Of a DNA stretch of 64,000 nt, positions 19,315 to 30,145 are shown in pieces (the first letter of the stretch is position 1; every line of letters begins with the position of its first letter). Position numbers and translations under genes: made by a program. The notes beneath the pieces are model-generated. The model had not been told where the DNA came from, ran no database searches, and worked only from the letters and a program-made list of their open reading frames with translations. This stretch comes from Toxotes chatareus. Taxonomy: Eukaryota > Chordata > Actinopteri > Toxotidae. The DNA is taken from NCBI GenBank assembly GCA_016801885.1, contig JAFBJY010000393.1, forward strand, positions 62,001 through 126,000, read 5' to 3'.

Positions 19315-20106
19315 GTACTGCAATCATTTTGAGGGAACAGTGCTGATGGATGGCCTTAAAAACCTTACACATGCCATGTGCCTTCTCTTTCCACTTATTT
19401 ACGCCCTCAACTTGGAATACCCTCAACAACACAACAACACCTTTGACTTCATTCAAAGAGTGCTTCTGTCACTTGGACACAAGACCCTAAAAGCAAAAAT
19501 ACACTCCCTCCCCCCAAAAATCTTCTCTTGCACTGACTCATTGTCTTCACAATGTCAATAGAATGTCACGTTAGGTTTGCTCAGTACTGGGAAAGTGTCC
19601 CCTTGGTCAGCCCTTTTTTTTGCTGGAGCCAGCCTCATTGCTCTTTCTTCTCAAACAGGCTGCTAAATACTTTGCTGTTCACAAGGAGAAATGTCAACAG
19701 CTTTTCTTTCAGCCCTTCTTCTTCCCTCTCTCTCATGCTGACACCATTGTGGCCATATAGCAGCATCAGGCTCTATAGCCAGTTACCTCCAAATTGACTA
19801 CATTGGAACTCAGTCTCCAGTACAGTTAGACTCATCCTCTAAGAATTCACTCACAATGTTTTCAGCAGGTTTTAGCTGTTGCTGTCTCAAATGTCTGCAT
19901 TACACTTGCACATTACACAGTTAGACTTGTGCACATTCATATCTGCTGTTCATGTTAATGACTGGACACAATTTCTTCTTCTTAGAGAACAAATAAACTG
20001 TTTTTATGTCCCCTTCAAAATGTCTCTTTTTCTTACAACAGCTTAACACTTTTAGTTCAGCTGACTTCAAGATTTTCAGCCAATCACTTTCCATATATTT
20101 TACTAG

Positions 20107-21000
20107 TAATGTCGATGCTTAACTCAGTTTTACCGAGTATAATAACAGTGGGCAAATGGGAAGACATATTTTTGTTTTCTATTGATTTGACAGTGTTCCA
20201 GAATTTTTGGGGTCAGAGCGATTACAAACGAGTTGCTGTTTGAAAAAGCTGGATTTTGTGTGTCTGACTGACTGAGTACATCTGTTTCTTATTGCCCTGT
20301 ATGTCTGCCAGTCTGATGTTTCATTAGAAGAATTTGCTTTATGCCATAGGTGCTGTTTATGGCCAATAAGCTCAGTTAGATCAGAACTGAACCAGGGACT
20401 GAGACGCTTTTTATCCTCATTCTTTTGAGAGGAGCATGTTTGTTCAAGATGGCACCCAACAAAGTTTTAAAGTATGTCCAGGCATCTTCCACGTCAGGGA
20501 GAAGACCAATTCTGTGCCATTCAACTTGTGTCAGGTCATATAAAAAGTCTCTCTTCATTAAAGTTTTTCTGGAGGCGTTTGAAAACAATCAAGGGAGGGC
20601 TTCTTGAGATGGTGCCCTTACGCACACAAGCTACATCATAATGTTCCTAATGGAAGCTTTGACAAAAAACTTAACATGTATATCTATCTGGCCTGTTGGT
20701 GAGTGTAACATCAATTAATGTGCCACATTCCATAGTCTTGGTATTGTAACTGGTAGGGGCCTGCACAATCTGGGACAGGTTTAGTGCATCCAGCTGTAAC
20801 TGCACAGAATATGGAGGGTCAAGCACATCCCAATTCAAGTCCCCTAGCAGGAGAAATTCAGAGGAGGTGTGAGGGGCAATCAGCTCACTTGGAGCAGGCA
20901 GAGCACAGGCAGGGGCAGAGGGCGGCCTGTAACAACCAGCAACAGTGAGAGATTTTTACAACAATCATCTCCAACTGTTTGGCCACAGATTTAGAGGAAA
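20107..21000 (-). mobile_element. LINE-Z fragment (copy B)
   Basis: Same as 4,270-5,150: the linker piece (TYFKTLLGAILNKHAPLK) and endonuclease piece of a minus-strand LINE with stops throughout. Confidence 0.75.
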
Positions 21001-21440
21001 TCACAGTGCACTGCAAGTGCAGAGAATAGTATGTTTAAATGCATTAAACCAGAATAGTAGGTCAGTATTCAGGGCAGAATACTATGTTTAAATGCATTAA
21101 ACCAAGGCTTTTGCCATTACAAAACAGTCAAAGGCTAATAAATGTACATCAGAACATTTAGCTTTGTTGGCAGAGGAATCAGTGAGTGAGCAAAGATCTG
21201 GACCAGGGAAACTGGCGTAATTGCTGAGAGTCAAACATGTCACTGATGTGCAGGCTGTAGAAAAAGGCTAAATGAATGGAGCTGCAGAGTAAGGAGCTCA
21301 TTCTGAGTGGCCCTCATGCTACAATTCACCATTTCACATTGCATTGAATATTATTTAACTCACTGTTTATTGCACATTTTGAAAAGTGCAGCTTTGTATT
21401 GATACATACAGTTGAATTTTCTAATGCCTTCTAAATACAG

Positions 21441-21495
21441 GTTTAGGAGTCAGATGTTTGATGACATGCTATCAGATGTTTGTGTGTCTCTGAAG
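21441..21495 (+). CDS. ZNF638-like candidate 55-bp exon (copy B)
   Basis: Same borders as 5,537-5,591. The FRSQMFDDM frame is open, with Leu-Ser replacing Leu-Thr. Confidence 0.35.
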
Positions 21496-21642
21496 GTACC
21501 CTGACTGGAAACCAAGTCTGCCAAGGTCAGCTAGACTCTTGTTCTTCTGTTTTCAATAATAAGAAAAATGCACATCCATTCAAATGCTGCTGTTTAAGCT
21601 GTCATTTCACTGGTTATGTCTGTTACTCAATGTGTTATCCAG

Positions 21643-21839
21643 TCAGAGCAGACCATATGGCAGCCGAGCTCTGTGGGATCCCAAGGATCGCTCTCCATCC
21701 CATTCCGTGTCTCGGAGCCTCACAGGTTCTCCCACCCCAAGTCCTCCTCACAACAAACACAGGGTGGGCCCCCATCCCCACAGGCCACACAGGAAGCTCT
21801 ACTCCCCTCACCATCTCCCTCGCTTCCACCACTGCACAG
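21643..21839 (+). CDS. ZNF638-like Arg/Ser/Pro/His-rich exon (copy B, complete)
   Basis: The exon is 197 bp with acceptor TGTTATCCAG and donor GTAGAC. The frame reading SRPYGSRALWDPKDRSPSHS then PHRPHRKLYSPHH exits in phase 1 and joins exactly to the next exon (HHCT-E-HGHRLEG). That phase agreement picks this frame over the longer SEQTIWQPS frame. It is a basic Ser/Arg/Pro-rich segment of the kind found in splicing-associated nuclear proteins. A has only the first part; C has a local frameshift. Confidence 0.6.
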
Positions 21840-22098
21840 GTAGACCACAGACTAGAGAGCAGGCACAGTGTCTACAAAGTGGGACAATGTACAACTCTGT
21901 TAAATATTCATCTGCAAACTTACAAATAATACAAATATGTAGTGAGCTCATTTGCTAAAGTGCTACTGGACTGTTCAGTGGTGCTGCAGGTTCTTAATAC
22001 ACAATTATCTTTTCAGCAATAAATGACTCAGACCAGGGGAAATGTCTGTATGATAGTTTACTCACTTCTAACCTCATCCATCCATTCACTATCCTAAG

Positions 22099-22215
22099 AA
22101 CACGGGCATCGCTTGGAGGGCCGCCACTCCAGCTCACACAGTCCCTCTCACTCACACCCAACCTCCTCCTCCTCCAGAGATCTCCGGCCTGAGAGGAAGG
22201 ACAAGGAATCATCAG
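22099..22215 (+). CDS. ZNF638-like Ser/His-rich exon (only in copy B)
   Basis: The exon is 117 bp, phase 1 in and out. It reads HGHRLEGRHSSSHSPSHSH then SSSSRDLRPERKDKESS, followed by a GTTAGT donor. It chains in frame with the exons on both sides (ESSG-GSSRIGG as preserved in A and C). A and C have each lost it, by different deletions. The composition matches the RS-like region upstream of the RRMs in the ZNF638/MATR3 family. Confidence 0.6.
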
Positions 22216-22458
22216 GTTAGTCAGTGTGTAGCTTTGTTCTTTACAGACTGATGTATGTTCAGAGTCTGACTCTGGAAAGCTCTTTTAAAGTCATCTGCTA
22301 ACGGGGAAGAGAGTTTGTCTGTGCTCAGCTAAAATCACACTTTACCTGTTGTTTACCTGAGATTTCTGACATCACTTCTAGTTTTGGAGCCTTACACAAG
22401 AGTGATGTGGAGCTTTCTTTGCTTTCCCTCCTCCCTTTGCTTCGTGCTGTGTCTACAG

Positions 22459-22609
22459 GGGTTCCTCTCGCATCTGTGGGAAGCGTCCACACCATGACTC
22501 CACTGACACCAGCTGACATCCACCTCCTCTAAGGCGGCTCACAGCTCCAAACGTGGACAGTCCAACATCACAACTGTCAAGAGCGGGATGAAGACTGGAA
22601 CTAAGATGG
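22459..22609 (+). pseudogene. ZNF638-like basic exon, frameshifted (copy B)
   Basis: Two single-base deletions relative to A and C: a G in the opening GGGG and a C in CCACCCTCC. The frame closes at TAA between them. This is nevertheless the only copy with a canonical GT donor (GGGTGAG). Both deletions are in homopolymers, so sequencing error is possible. Confidence 0.7.
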
Positions 22610-22798
22610 GTGAGACAGCAAGTAACAAGGCGGCTGACACAGTGGCTGTTTTTCTCTTTAGTTGTGTAAAGCTTGTCACAGAATTCCAGTGTTTTGGACC
22701 AAGCTCAGCCACAGCTAACTATGTCTACACACTTCTTTCAGCCTAAAACTAAGCAAAGACTAATGCTGTTGCTTTGTAGTGTGCCAGGCCTCCTCCAG

Positions 22799-22993
22799 CC
22801 AAGAAGAAGAAGAAAACAGCCACTCCAGCCTCTCTGGGTTCGTCTGTTTCAGATGGTCTGCTTTATCTGACAGGCATTCCAAACCACGCCTCAGAGCAGG
22901 AAGTTACTGACTTGGTCGGCCTTTGGCAAGATCAACAACGTGATCCTCATGCCGTGCTCAGAAGAAGAGAGTGAGAAGAGCCAAGGACAGAAG
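22799..22993 (+). pseudogene. ZNF638-like NLS plus RRM-A first half, frameshifted (copy B)
   Basis: Begins AKKKKKTATPAS in phase with the upstream exon and continues to LYLTGIP and EQEVTDLV. It then loses two bases where A and C read GGGTCC, which shifts the frame before the acidic tail. The donor GTACGT is intact. Confidence 0.7.
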
Positions 22994-23231
22994 GTACGTC
23001 TAAGAGTATCTACATGTTCATGTGTTTTACAAAAAATTTCACTTTGAGATTTGATGTTCCAGAGCAGTTTCAAACAGATAATAGGAAAAAAAAACAGAAG
23101 AAAAATGAAGTGTAGTCAGTGTTGCAGTTTGCTCATGTTGTGAATATTACAGGCAAAAAGAAAGAACATGTTTCAGTAATCAGTCCATTTCTTGAAAACA
23201 GAGGATGCTTATTTTCTGTTTTGTTGTATTA

Positions 23232-25118
23232 AGATAGATAGATAGATAGCACTTTATTGATCCCACAGCAGGAAATTCACTTGTTGGCAGCTCACAAGCA
23301 AAAAAACAGGAGAAAAGAAAAAAAAAAAAAAAGGATAAAGTGCAGTAGTGTGTATGTGATTCAGTAAAAACACAAAATGCAAAAACAGTAAAAACAACTA
23401 AAACCTGGCAATATACAAATATACAAATTTACATAGTGATGGAGGGGGGAGATTAGGATCCTGTGGAGGAGAGAAAAAAATATATATATATATATTTACA
23501 TATAAATGCACGACAGATGAAATGTTAGACCAGACCAGTATACAACCAAACAGTTGAGTTGTACAGTCTGACAGCAGAGGGAATGAAGGACCTGCGGTAG
23601 CACTCCTTCTTACATTGTGGATGTCTAAGTCTGTCGCTGAAGGAGCTGCTCAGCGCTTCCACAGTCTGGTGCAGGGGTGAGAGGTGTTGTCCATAATGGA
23701 TGCCAGCTTGGCTAACATCCTCGTCTCACCCACCTCCTCCACAGTGTCCAGCGGGCAGCCTAAGACAGAGCTGGCCCTCCTGACCAGCTTGTTCAGTCTC
23801 TTTCTGTCTCTGTCTGTGCTGCCTGCTCCCCAGCAGGCCACACGGCATAATGGACAGCAGAGGCTACCACAGAGTCATAAAATGTCTTTAGAAGAGGCCT
23901 GCACACTCCAAAGGACCTCAGTCTCCTCAGAAGGTGGAGGCCACTTTGGCCCTTCTTGTACAGGGCATCAGTGTTGTGCATCCAGTCCAGTTTATTGTTG
24001 AGGTAAACACCCAGGTACTTGAAGCTGTCCACCAACTCAATGTCCGCACCCTGGATGTTCACCGGTGTGTGTGGTAGTGTCCTTCTCCAGAAGTCCATCA
24101 CCATCTTCTTTGTCTTACTGGTGTTTAGGCACAGGTGGTTGCGCTGACACCAGTCAACAAAGTCCATGATGACCGACCTGTATTCCAGCTCATTCCCCTC
24201 AGACACACAGCCAACAATGGCTGAGTCATCGGAGAACTTCTGGAGATGACAGCTGCTGGTGTTATAAGTGAAGTTGACGTGTAGAGGGTGAAGAGGAATG
24301 TTGAGAGCACTGTTCCCTGAGGTGCTCCAGTGCTGCAGGCTACTACCTCAGACACACAGTTATGCAGCCTCACGTACTGCAGCCTGTTAGTGGGGTAGTC
24401 AGTGGTCCATGTGGCCAGATGTTCATCCACCCCTGCCCCTCCAGCTTCCCTCAGAGCAGCGCTGGCTGGATGGTGTTGAAAGCACTGGAGAAATCAAAAA
24501 CATGACCTCTCACAGAGCTCCCTGCGGTCGGGAGCAGGTAGATGCAGCAGGTAGATGCAGCAGATAGATGATAGCGCGTCGTCCACCCTGATGTTGGGCC
24601 TGTAGGCAAACTGCAGCGGGTCCATCACTGTGCTCACCACGGAGCCAAGGTGGCTGAGGATGAGGCTCTCCATGGTCTTCATCAGATGGGAGGTCCAGGC
24701 GACCGGTCAAACACCGTACCCTCCAGGTTGGCACAGTGTTCTCCACACAGAAGTTGACATAGTCTGTGATGCAGTGAGTCAGGCTGTCCATGTCATCTCC
24801 ATGAGAGCCGCAGAGTGTTTCCCAGTCAGTTGTCTGGAAACAGTCGCTCAGTCTCTCACTGGCCTCATCAGTCCACACTCTCACAGACTTCTTCTGAGCA
24901 GGCTCTCTTCTCACCTTGGGTGTGTATTCAGGGAGCAGATGGACGAGGTTGTGATCAGAGCGTCCCTAGTGGGGGAGGGGGGGAGAGGTGTGTGCGTCTT
25001 TGACATTAGCGTGCAGTAAGTCCAACGTACTGTTCTGCCTGGTGCAGCACTTCACGTGCTTGGTGAAGGTAGGGAGAGTGGAGGAGAGTGAGGCATGCTT
25101 GAAATACCCCTGATGAGC
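23232..25118 (-). mobile_element. Rex1-like LINE, 5'-truncated, minus strand
   Basis: The 3' end is at the left, with GATAGATA repeats then GCACTTTATTGATCCC. Going right, the minus strand encodes the C-terminal region (MACWGAGSTDRDRKRLNKLV), the thumb (SFKYLGVYLNNKLDW, RRLRSFGVCRPLLKTFYDS), and palm pieces ending in endonuclease linker (VRVWTDEASERLSDCFQTTDW). Several stops and frameshifts. It occupies the place where the RRM-B exons should be; they are absent from B. C retains only the 3' ~300 bp. Confidence 0.85.
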
Positions 25119-25261
25119 AGCATAGTAATATTGTAGAAACCCTCATTTACTGATGGTAATGAATATGTCTTCTGTATATCTCCTGCTTTAGTCTTCTGTG
25201 AACCTTGATCCACTAATTATCCGCTGGCTAATCAGTGATTGTATGTCCTTTTGTCCTCCAG

Positions 25262-25398
25262 GAGAGTACTGTTCCAGTGGGCTGGAGCAGGCTCTTGGTG
25301 ATCAGTAATGTCCCCAACATGCCCTCTGGCTCCTCTGAGGTCCAAAACTGGTGTCACGCTTTGGTACCGTCATCAAGACCCTCGTGCTCAACAACATG
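25262..25398 (+). pseudogene. ZNF638-like RRM-C first half, frameshifted (copy B)
   Basis: Same borders as A 8,408-8,545 but 137 bp. One A is missing in the run after GAGGTCC, converting EVQKLVSRF into a shifted reading. A homopolymer indel, so an assembly error cannot be excluded. Confidence 0.7.
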
Positions 25399-25586
25399 GT
25401 GAGTGCTGTTTGTCTGTGCAGCTGCAGACATGCTAATCCACGAGATCCTCAGCCACCCCTGTCCTGAATATCCGTGTCCTCACACACAGCTCTGTCCTAG
25501 GCTGAAAATCCAAATCACATCTTGCTCTTCATCTGTAAAGACATGTAACATGCTGTTGATGTGATGTTGTGCCTCTTCCTGCTTAG

Positions 25587-25742
25587 GTCATTTGTGAGAT
25601 GGCGACTGCAGCCACTCTGTTTACAAATGCTTCCAGACGTTTCCGTGCATCATCCAGAACAACCCCTGTTCTTCTCCATAAGCCGGACCCCAAGGCCAAC
25701 ACACAGACAAAAGTCATCACTACGCACCTTGAGTCGTCTGAG
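25587..25742 (+). pseudogene. ZNF638-like RRM-C second half with local frame loss (copy B)
   Basis: Starts VICEMATAA as in A. It then has a 7-bp deletion after GCAGCC and two further single-base losses, totalling 9, so the frame is scrambled for about 20 codons and then restored to THLESSE. The donor is GTCAGT. Confidence 0.7.
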
Positions 25743-25885
25743 GTCAGTAATTGATTGGCAGTGCTTGCTCATTATTCAGTTAGACATATTTCTTATCTAC
25801 TACTGGCATGATGTCCTGCAGCGTCAGCTCCATGTGCATGTGTTTGATGTCACACTGCTCAATAGCTCCTTGTGTCTGGTCATAG

Positions 25886-26337
25886 GATGCACCTGCTAAC
25901 GGCAAAAAGCAGCCAAACAGCAGCAGCTGCAGAGGAAGAGGAGGCTGTCCATATAGAGAAGTCTCAACCTCCTTTGGAGGAGGTGGAAAAAAGATGCTTC
26001 TGGGACAGACCAGAAGATGAAGAGCACAGAGAGGACGGCTGGTGAAGACCAAGCTTTGGGAGAAAACGCCAGCAAAGACAGCATCAGAAGCCGTGAGCCT
26101 AGCGCTGCTGTTTCCCACTCTTCAGCTGCACAAGACGCCAAAGCAGAAGCATTCATGGATACAGACATGAGGGAAGCATCTGCTGATAAAACAGTCTCAG
26201 AGACAGTAGGAGACAATAAAGGAGTCAATCCATCTGAAGCAGGAAAGGACAAAGCTGCAGGTGCCCAAGAGACAAAGGCATCTGTCTCTAATGGCAGAGC
26301 AGCTTCCATGGAGACGGCCATGCCAGAGCTACCTAAG
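25886..26337 (+). CDS. ZNF638-like acidic exon (copy B, nearly complete)
   Basis: The acceptor is GGTCATAG. It opens DAPANGKKQPNSSS in phase 0, then needs a one-base shift to reach EEEEAVHIEKSQPPLEEVEK, and another at the AAAAAA run before DASGTDQK. From there it is open to ETAMPELPK with donor GTAACA. Rich in Glu, Lys, Ser and Ala, predicted disordered. Shows the acceptor and 5' end that A has lost. Confidence 0.65.
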
Positions 26338-26421
26338 GTAACATACAGCAGAAATGGGTTGTTCTTCTGTGTAGCTCAGCCTGTGAGCTTTCATGTCTCT
26401 TTTTCATCCCTGTTTCACCAG

Positions 26422-26912
26422 GTCACTCAACAAATGGTTAACGCGTTGCTTGTGGAGTGCCCAACAAGAACCGCAGCCATCCTAACAACGTAGCAACTTC
26501 CACCTGTGGCGTGAAGGGGGAGACACAAACAGAGACAGAGCAGGACAAAAAGTCAGCAGAGGGGACAAAAGAGGCGGCCAAGAACCACACAGAGGAGGAG
26601 GTGAAGAAGCAGAAGAGGGAGAGGAAAGAGAGGGAAGCCAGAAAGGAGGCGAGGGAGAGAGAGAGAGAAGGAGAGAGAGAGAGGGCCTGGGAGAAGGAGG
26701 AGAGGGCTAAGAGGGAGAGGGACTGGGATGAAAGAACCAGGAGGGAGAGTGAGAAGAGGGAGGAGGAAAGGAGGGAGCGGCAGAGGAGGGAGAGAAAGAG
26801 AGCACATGGTGAAGGTTTGTCCAGATCCAGGTGGTCTTGCCGGTCGGAGGGATACAAGCAGAGCTCCTGGACGGACGCACAGCGTAACAGCTCACAGGCT
26901 GAGACCAGAATG
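26422..26912 (+). CDS. ZNF638-like Glu/Arg/Lys-repeat exon (copy B)
   Basis: The acceptor is TTTCACCAG. It begins VTQQMVNALLVEC, then shifts frame and runs GETQTETEQDKK to a long charged helix-like stretch of REREGERERAWEKEE type, and ends near QSSWTDAQRNSSQAETRM at donor GTGAGG. The charged stretch is likely a single long alpha helix or coiled coil. At least one frameshift separates the start from the repeat. A keeps only the last ~55 bp; C has none. Confidence 0.6.
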
Positions 26913-27007
26913 GTGAGGAGGTGCTGCTGGGTCAAAACCTGGACACTTAAATGTCTCCGTTGTGTCCTAACCCACAACCCCGTTTCTTTGTCCTGTCATG
27001 AAATCAG

Positions 27008-27168
27008 GTGGAGGACAAGGACCACTTCCCATTCAACATGACTTTGTGACATTAGATGAAGTAGGAGATGTTAGCGACCTTCTGTGTTCTCCTGCTGTTG
27101 TTCCCATGGAAACCACAGACAGGGAGGAGGAGGATGCTCCCACATCTGTCCCTCAGGACACTACAGGG
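27008..27168 (+). pseudogene. ZNF638-like exon with FVTLDEVG motif, frameshifted (copy B)
   Basis: The acceptor is GAAATCAG. VEDKDHFPFNM is followed, after a small deletion, by FVTLDEVGDVSDLL and PMETTDREEEDAPTS. A short acidic FVTxDEVG motif upstream of the finger is, as I recall it, a feature of ZNF638 and supports that label. The donor is GTACAT. The exon is missing in A and C. Confidence 0.6.
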
Positions 27169-27289
27169 GTACATTTTAGCTTGTGTATATCCCATCAAGC
27201 TTTTCTCTATATCTTTTATGGGGGGGTGTCCGAGACTTAAATGTCCACAGTCTTATGATGTCAGTCCTTTTCTGGGTTTCTGCTTCTAG

Positions 27290-27516
27290 GACGCACCCAT
27301 GGAGGTTGCCATAGAAACAGCAGTATCGGATGCCACAGCGACTCTGCTCAAGTCTGATCAACAAGTATCAGAGTCTGAACCCGTGAGAGCACCAACAGCT
27401 GACTCCTCAGACAGGTCGTCAGCTTTAACACTCGGTCCGGTCCTCACCGCTGCAGCATCCACCTTACCAGCTGGCACCACAGGCTGAGTCCTCTCTCAGC
27501 CAAACACCTGAGACTG
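27290..27516 (+). CDS. ZNF638-like Ala/Thr/Ser-rich exon (copy B)
   Basis: The acceptor is TGCTTCTAG. DAPMEVAIETAVSDATATLL continues to TLPAGTTG then TGA in that frame. A one-base shift near 27,470 gives PQAESSLSQTPET, which exits in phase 1 at GTACAG and matches the next exon. So the stop is probably produced by a small indel. Disordered linker; no domain. Confidence 0.55.
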
Positions 27517-27643
27517 GTACAGCCTCACACTGATTTCACTTCTACCATCAACACAAAGAAACACAGTCTTTCCTAGATATTTTTCTTTATTTTTTTTTGG
27601 TTTCAAGTTGTAAATTTGGCCTGAAATCTGTCTTTATGTTTAG

Positions 27644-27928
27644 AAATCACACCACTGCTCACCCTGGACTCCACCCCAGAGGTCCAACACCTGTCCGTGC
27701 CTGCCCCTGCAGCATCAGGTAACCCACCTGAAGCTGACTCCTCCTCAAACAGCCCAGCCATAGGAGCAGTGACTGCAGAGAGTGAGGACGATAAGAAAGA
27801 GGAGAGTCCTCTCAGTCACAGCCAGGCCAAGGAGGAGGAGACCATGCTGGTGTTGGACAAAACAGAAGGACAGGAGAAGATGCAGGACCAGGAGGACAAA
27901 GAGACGGGAGCTCCTGCTGCAGAGACAG
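27644..27928 (+). CDS. ZNF638-like Ser/Glu-rich exon (copy B, intact)
   Basis: The exon is 285 bp, phase 1 in and out, fully open: EITPLLTLDSTPEVQHL, AIGAVTAESEDDKKEE, then KMQDQEDKETGAPAAET. Acceptor TTATGTTTAG, donor GTACGC. An acidic Ser/Thr-rich linker between the DEVG motif and the zinc finger. Confidence 0.65.
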
Positions 27929-28239
27929 GTACGCTTTGATTTTCTTTGAAGTAGAACTGTGAGTGGCAGCAGTTCCTCAGTGGGTAGAGAATCAGGCTTG
28001 TCCAAATTGACGTCTTCTGTTTGAGTGTTTGAGATGATGGGATGTTGTCCTTTGGGCAGGTACTTGCCATAAGTCATTGCAGGTGTTTAATAACAGCACC
28101 AAGATGAAGACACATGAAGTCCATTTGGAAAATGTTTAATTATTAGCTTATCTGCTTTGTTGAGCAAAGCCAGGACCAGGTCTTTTCATCCTTGTGTATG
28201 TCCTAGATTGGACTTTAAAGCAGACCCTGTCTCTTCTAG

Positions 28240-28360
28240 GAAAGCAATAGACGTCCAAAGACCAAACAAACGGAGGAGAGTATGAAGAAGACATTACAGA
28301 TGAAAACACCCATGAGCATGGACTACTCCCTCCCCCCTTTTGACCCCAGCAATCCAGTTG
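28240..28360 (+). pseudogene. ZNF638-like pre-finger exon with nonsense codon (copy B)
   Basis: Relative to A 9,917-10,039 it reads CAATAG where A has CAACAG, giving a stop four codons in, and lacks two bases further on. The DYSLPPFD end and donor remain. Confidence 0.7.
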
Positions 28361-28440
28361 GTATGACACTATTTATTCACTCTGACTGTTCATCACTGTT
28401 TTCTTTACATGTGTATTTCCACAGTCACTCTTGTGTGTGT

Positions 28441-28774
28441 GTCACACTGATGGCAGTGCTTGCCACTTCTGCATTTGGACAGGAGGAGCTGAGGATCAAA
28501 CTGCCAGCCCAGTTCCAGCAGCTCCTCCCGCAGTGAGAGCCACTGGCCACACGCCTTAGACAACCTTGGCATGACTACAGCCAGTGACGTCCACGCCTCA
28601 TTGACTGTGGGGTAAACACTCAAACCAGGGATCCTTTGTGTTGCACTTGTCAAGTCCCAGCTTATTAGCAGGACATTTATTTCAGCACAAGATGGCAGTA
28701 CACTCTGTTCTAAGCTCAGAGCATCAACCTGTTTCTGACACAGTCTTACAAATCCTTTCATACCTCACAAGGCT
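28441..28774 (-). other. Foreign 334-bp segment replacing the zinc-finger exon, open on the minus strand
   Basis: B leaves the A sequence inside the TG run before the finger and rejoins it at CATATCATCACTTAG (A 10,632). Between lies unrelated DNA whose minus strand is open for ~118 codons in one frame: QKQVDALSLEQSVL, VYPTVNEAWTSLAV, WLSLREELLELGW, SKCRSGKHCHQC. The residue pattern looks coding rather than random, as of a captured exon or transposon piece, but I do not recognise it. It removes the finger and natural stop from B. Confidence 0.5.
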
Positions 28775-29195
28775 TCATATCATCACTTAGATTAGCTTTT
28801 CTGTGTGTCAGAGTCTTGTGCTACCGTGGAGTGTCATCAGGTTCAAGGTGACTAAACCTTAAAATAGATAGATAGACAAAGATAGCTGCTGGGGACAGTG
28901 GCATCCAGACGGGCCAGACTTCATAGCTGTCCAAAAACAAGGTATGACAAGACCCAGGGCTGGTTAGTCCAGCTTCAGGTGCTAGCTGGGACAGAAGACT
29001 TGCACACCAGGGGCAGCACAGTGGACCATTACCTTCATCAAGGTGGGAGAGAAGATTCAGCTTCAACCAAAGGCTCAAACAGAGCTCCTCTCTGCAGTAC
29101 AGCAATTGTACTGTCAATATCACCAGAGGGGTGGATAGAAGAATGTAGCAAATTCATCAATTCAATAAGCACATTATATAGATATACACACACAC

Positions 29196-30145
29196 GGTAG
29201 TGGAAAAAAAGTTTTGGGACACCCTTCAATTTTACACAATCTCAAATATTATCATGAAATATTAGCAGAAAAATCCTTTTGGGATTTCACAAGGTGTGGC
29301 TGCATCAGACAGCCACAAACAAAACAAATCATTTCTTTATTGTTATCAAGACAAAAATAAAAAAAGTAAATTCTTCATGGTGTCAACATGTCAGTTCTCA
29401 ACATAGTCGGTATCAAAGTTAACAAATAGCAAAGAATGTCTTCAAAACTGAGCAAAATATGAAGAAACCATCACATAGTAAAATTCTTATTTAGTGCTCC
29501 TGCCATTAGCACACAGTAGCGCTTTAATCCTGGCTGGCATGTTCTCCACGAGCCTTTCACACTGTTGAGGGGTAATCTTCTCCCATTCTTCTTCAATTAC
29601 TGTTTTTAATTCCACTTCTTTGAGTTTGAACACTACTGATTGGCATTGTCAAATGTTTGGATATGTTTTTCTGTCCTTTTCCTGCTTTCTAAAGTTCAAA
29701 TACCTTCTCTTGTAGGTCTTTTCATAGTTCTTTTGCTTTCCCCATGGCTCAGAATCCAGCAAAGTCAGTGCAGCACTAGATGAAATGTGCAGGCGTCTGT
29801 CAGGAGCCCATAGACCAGAGGTGTCCAAACTGTTCCACAAAGGGCCGTGTGGCTGCAGGTTTTTGTTCCAACCAAGCAGCAACACACCAGACTTGACTCA
29901 TTTAATCAACTGATCTCACTCTTCAGACAGTTGATTGGTCAAACGGTGTGGTCTTCATTGGTTTGAACAAAAACCTGCAGCCACACGGCCCTTTGTGGAA
30001 CAGTTTGGACACCACTGCCATAGACTCACTGACTCTTTATACACACACACTAATTACAGCCAAACAGGTGACAGGTGTGGACAGTGAGCCTTAAAAGCCA
30101 TTTAAAGCGGTTTGTGTCAACTTGCGTGCATAGTATCAGGCCAAA
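29196..30145 (-). mobile_element. Tc1-like transposon (copy B), deleted and interrupted
   Basis: Counterpart of 10,945-12,210. The left terminal region GTTTTGGGACACCC is better preserved here. About 330 bp carrying the DDE half are deleted at about 29,612-29,627, and a MITE is inserted at 29,816. The sequence joins a TG-type microsatellite at 30,146, losing the right end. Confidence 0.8.
29816..30017. mobile_element. 202-bp hAT MITE with 8-bp target duplication
   Basis: Ends CAGAGGTGTCCAAA and TTTGGACACCACTG are inverted copies, and the inverted similarity continues for over 50 bp (CACAAAGGGCCGTGTGG). It is flanked by CCATAGAC at 29,808-29,815 and 30,018-30,025. A has a single CCATAGAC and no element, so it inserted in B after duplication. 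The structure is that of a hAT-superfamily MITE. A decayed relative is at 62,793-62,975. Confidence 0.9.

Larger units (their letters stand above)
19212..28360 (+). pseudogene. znf638: ZNF638-like gene copy B (incomplete)
   Basis: Keeps the fullest N-terminal Arg/Ser region and the fullest charged region, but has at least six frame breaks (basic exon twice, RRM-A, RRM-C first half, RRM-C second half, acidic exon, DEVG exon) and a nonsense codon. RRM-B is absent, replaced in position by a Rex1-like LINE, and the zinc finger is replaced by foreign DNA. Its presumed promoter and first exon would lie where unit A ends in a LINE fragment, so it also lacks a recognisable start. Many breaks are homopolymer indels. 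Confidence 0.7.

Noticed and set aside
21616..21843. Longer frame SEQTIWQPSSVGS through the Arg/Ser exon
   Set aside because: Its phase at the donor does not match the next exon, whereas the SRPYGSRALW frame does.
26438..26977. 179-codon minus-strand frame (Leu/Ser-rich)
   Set aside because: Antisense shadow of the Glu/Arg-repeat exon at 26,422-26,912, which has splice sites and family context.
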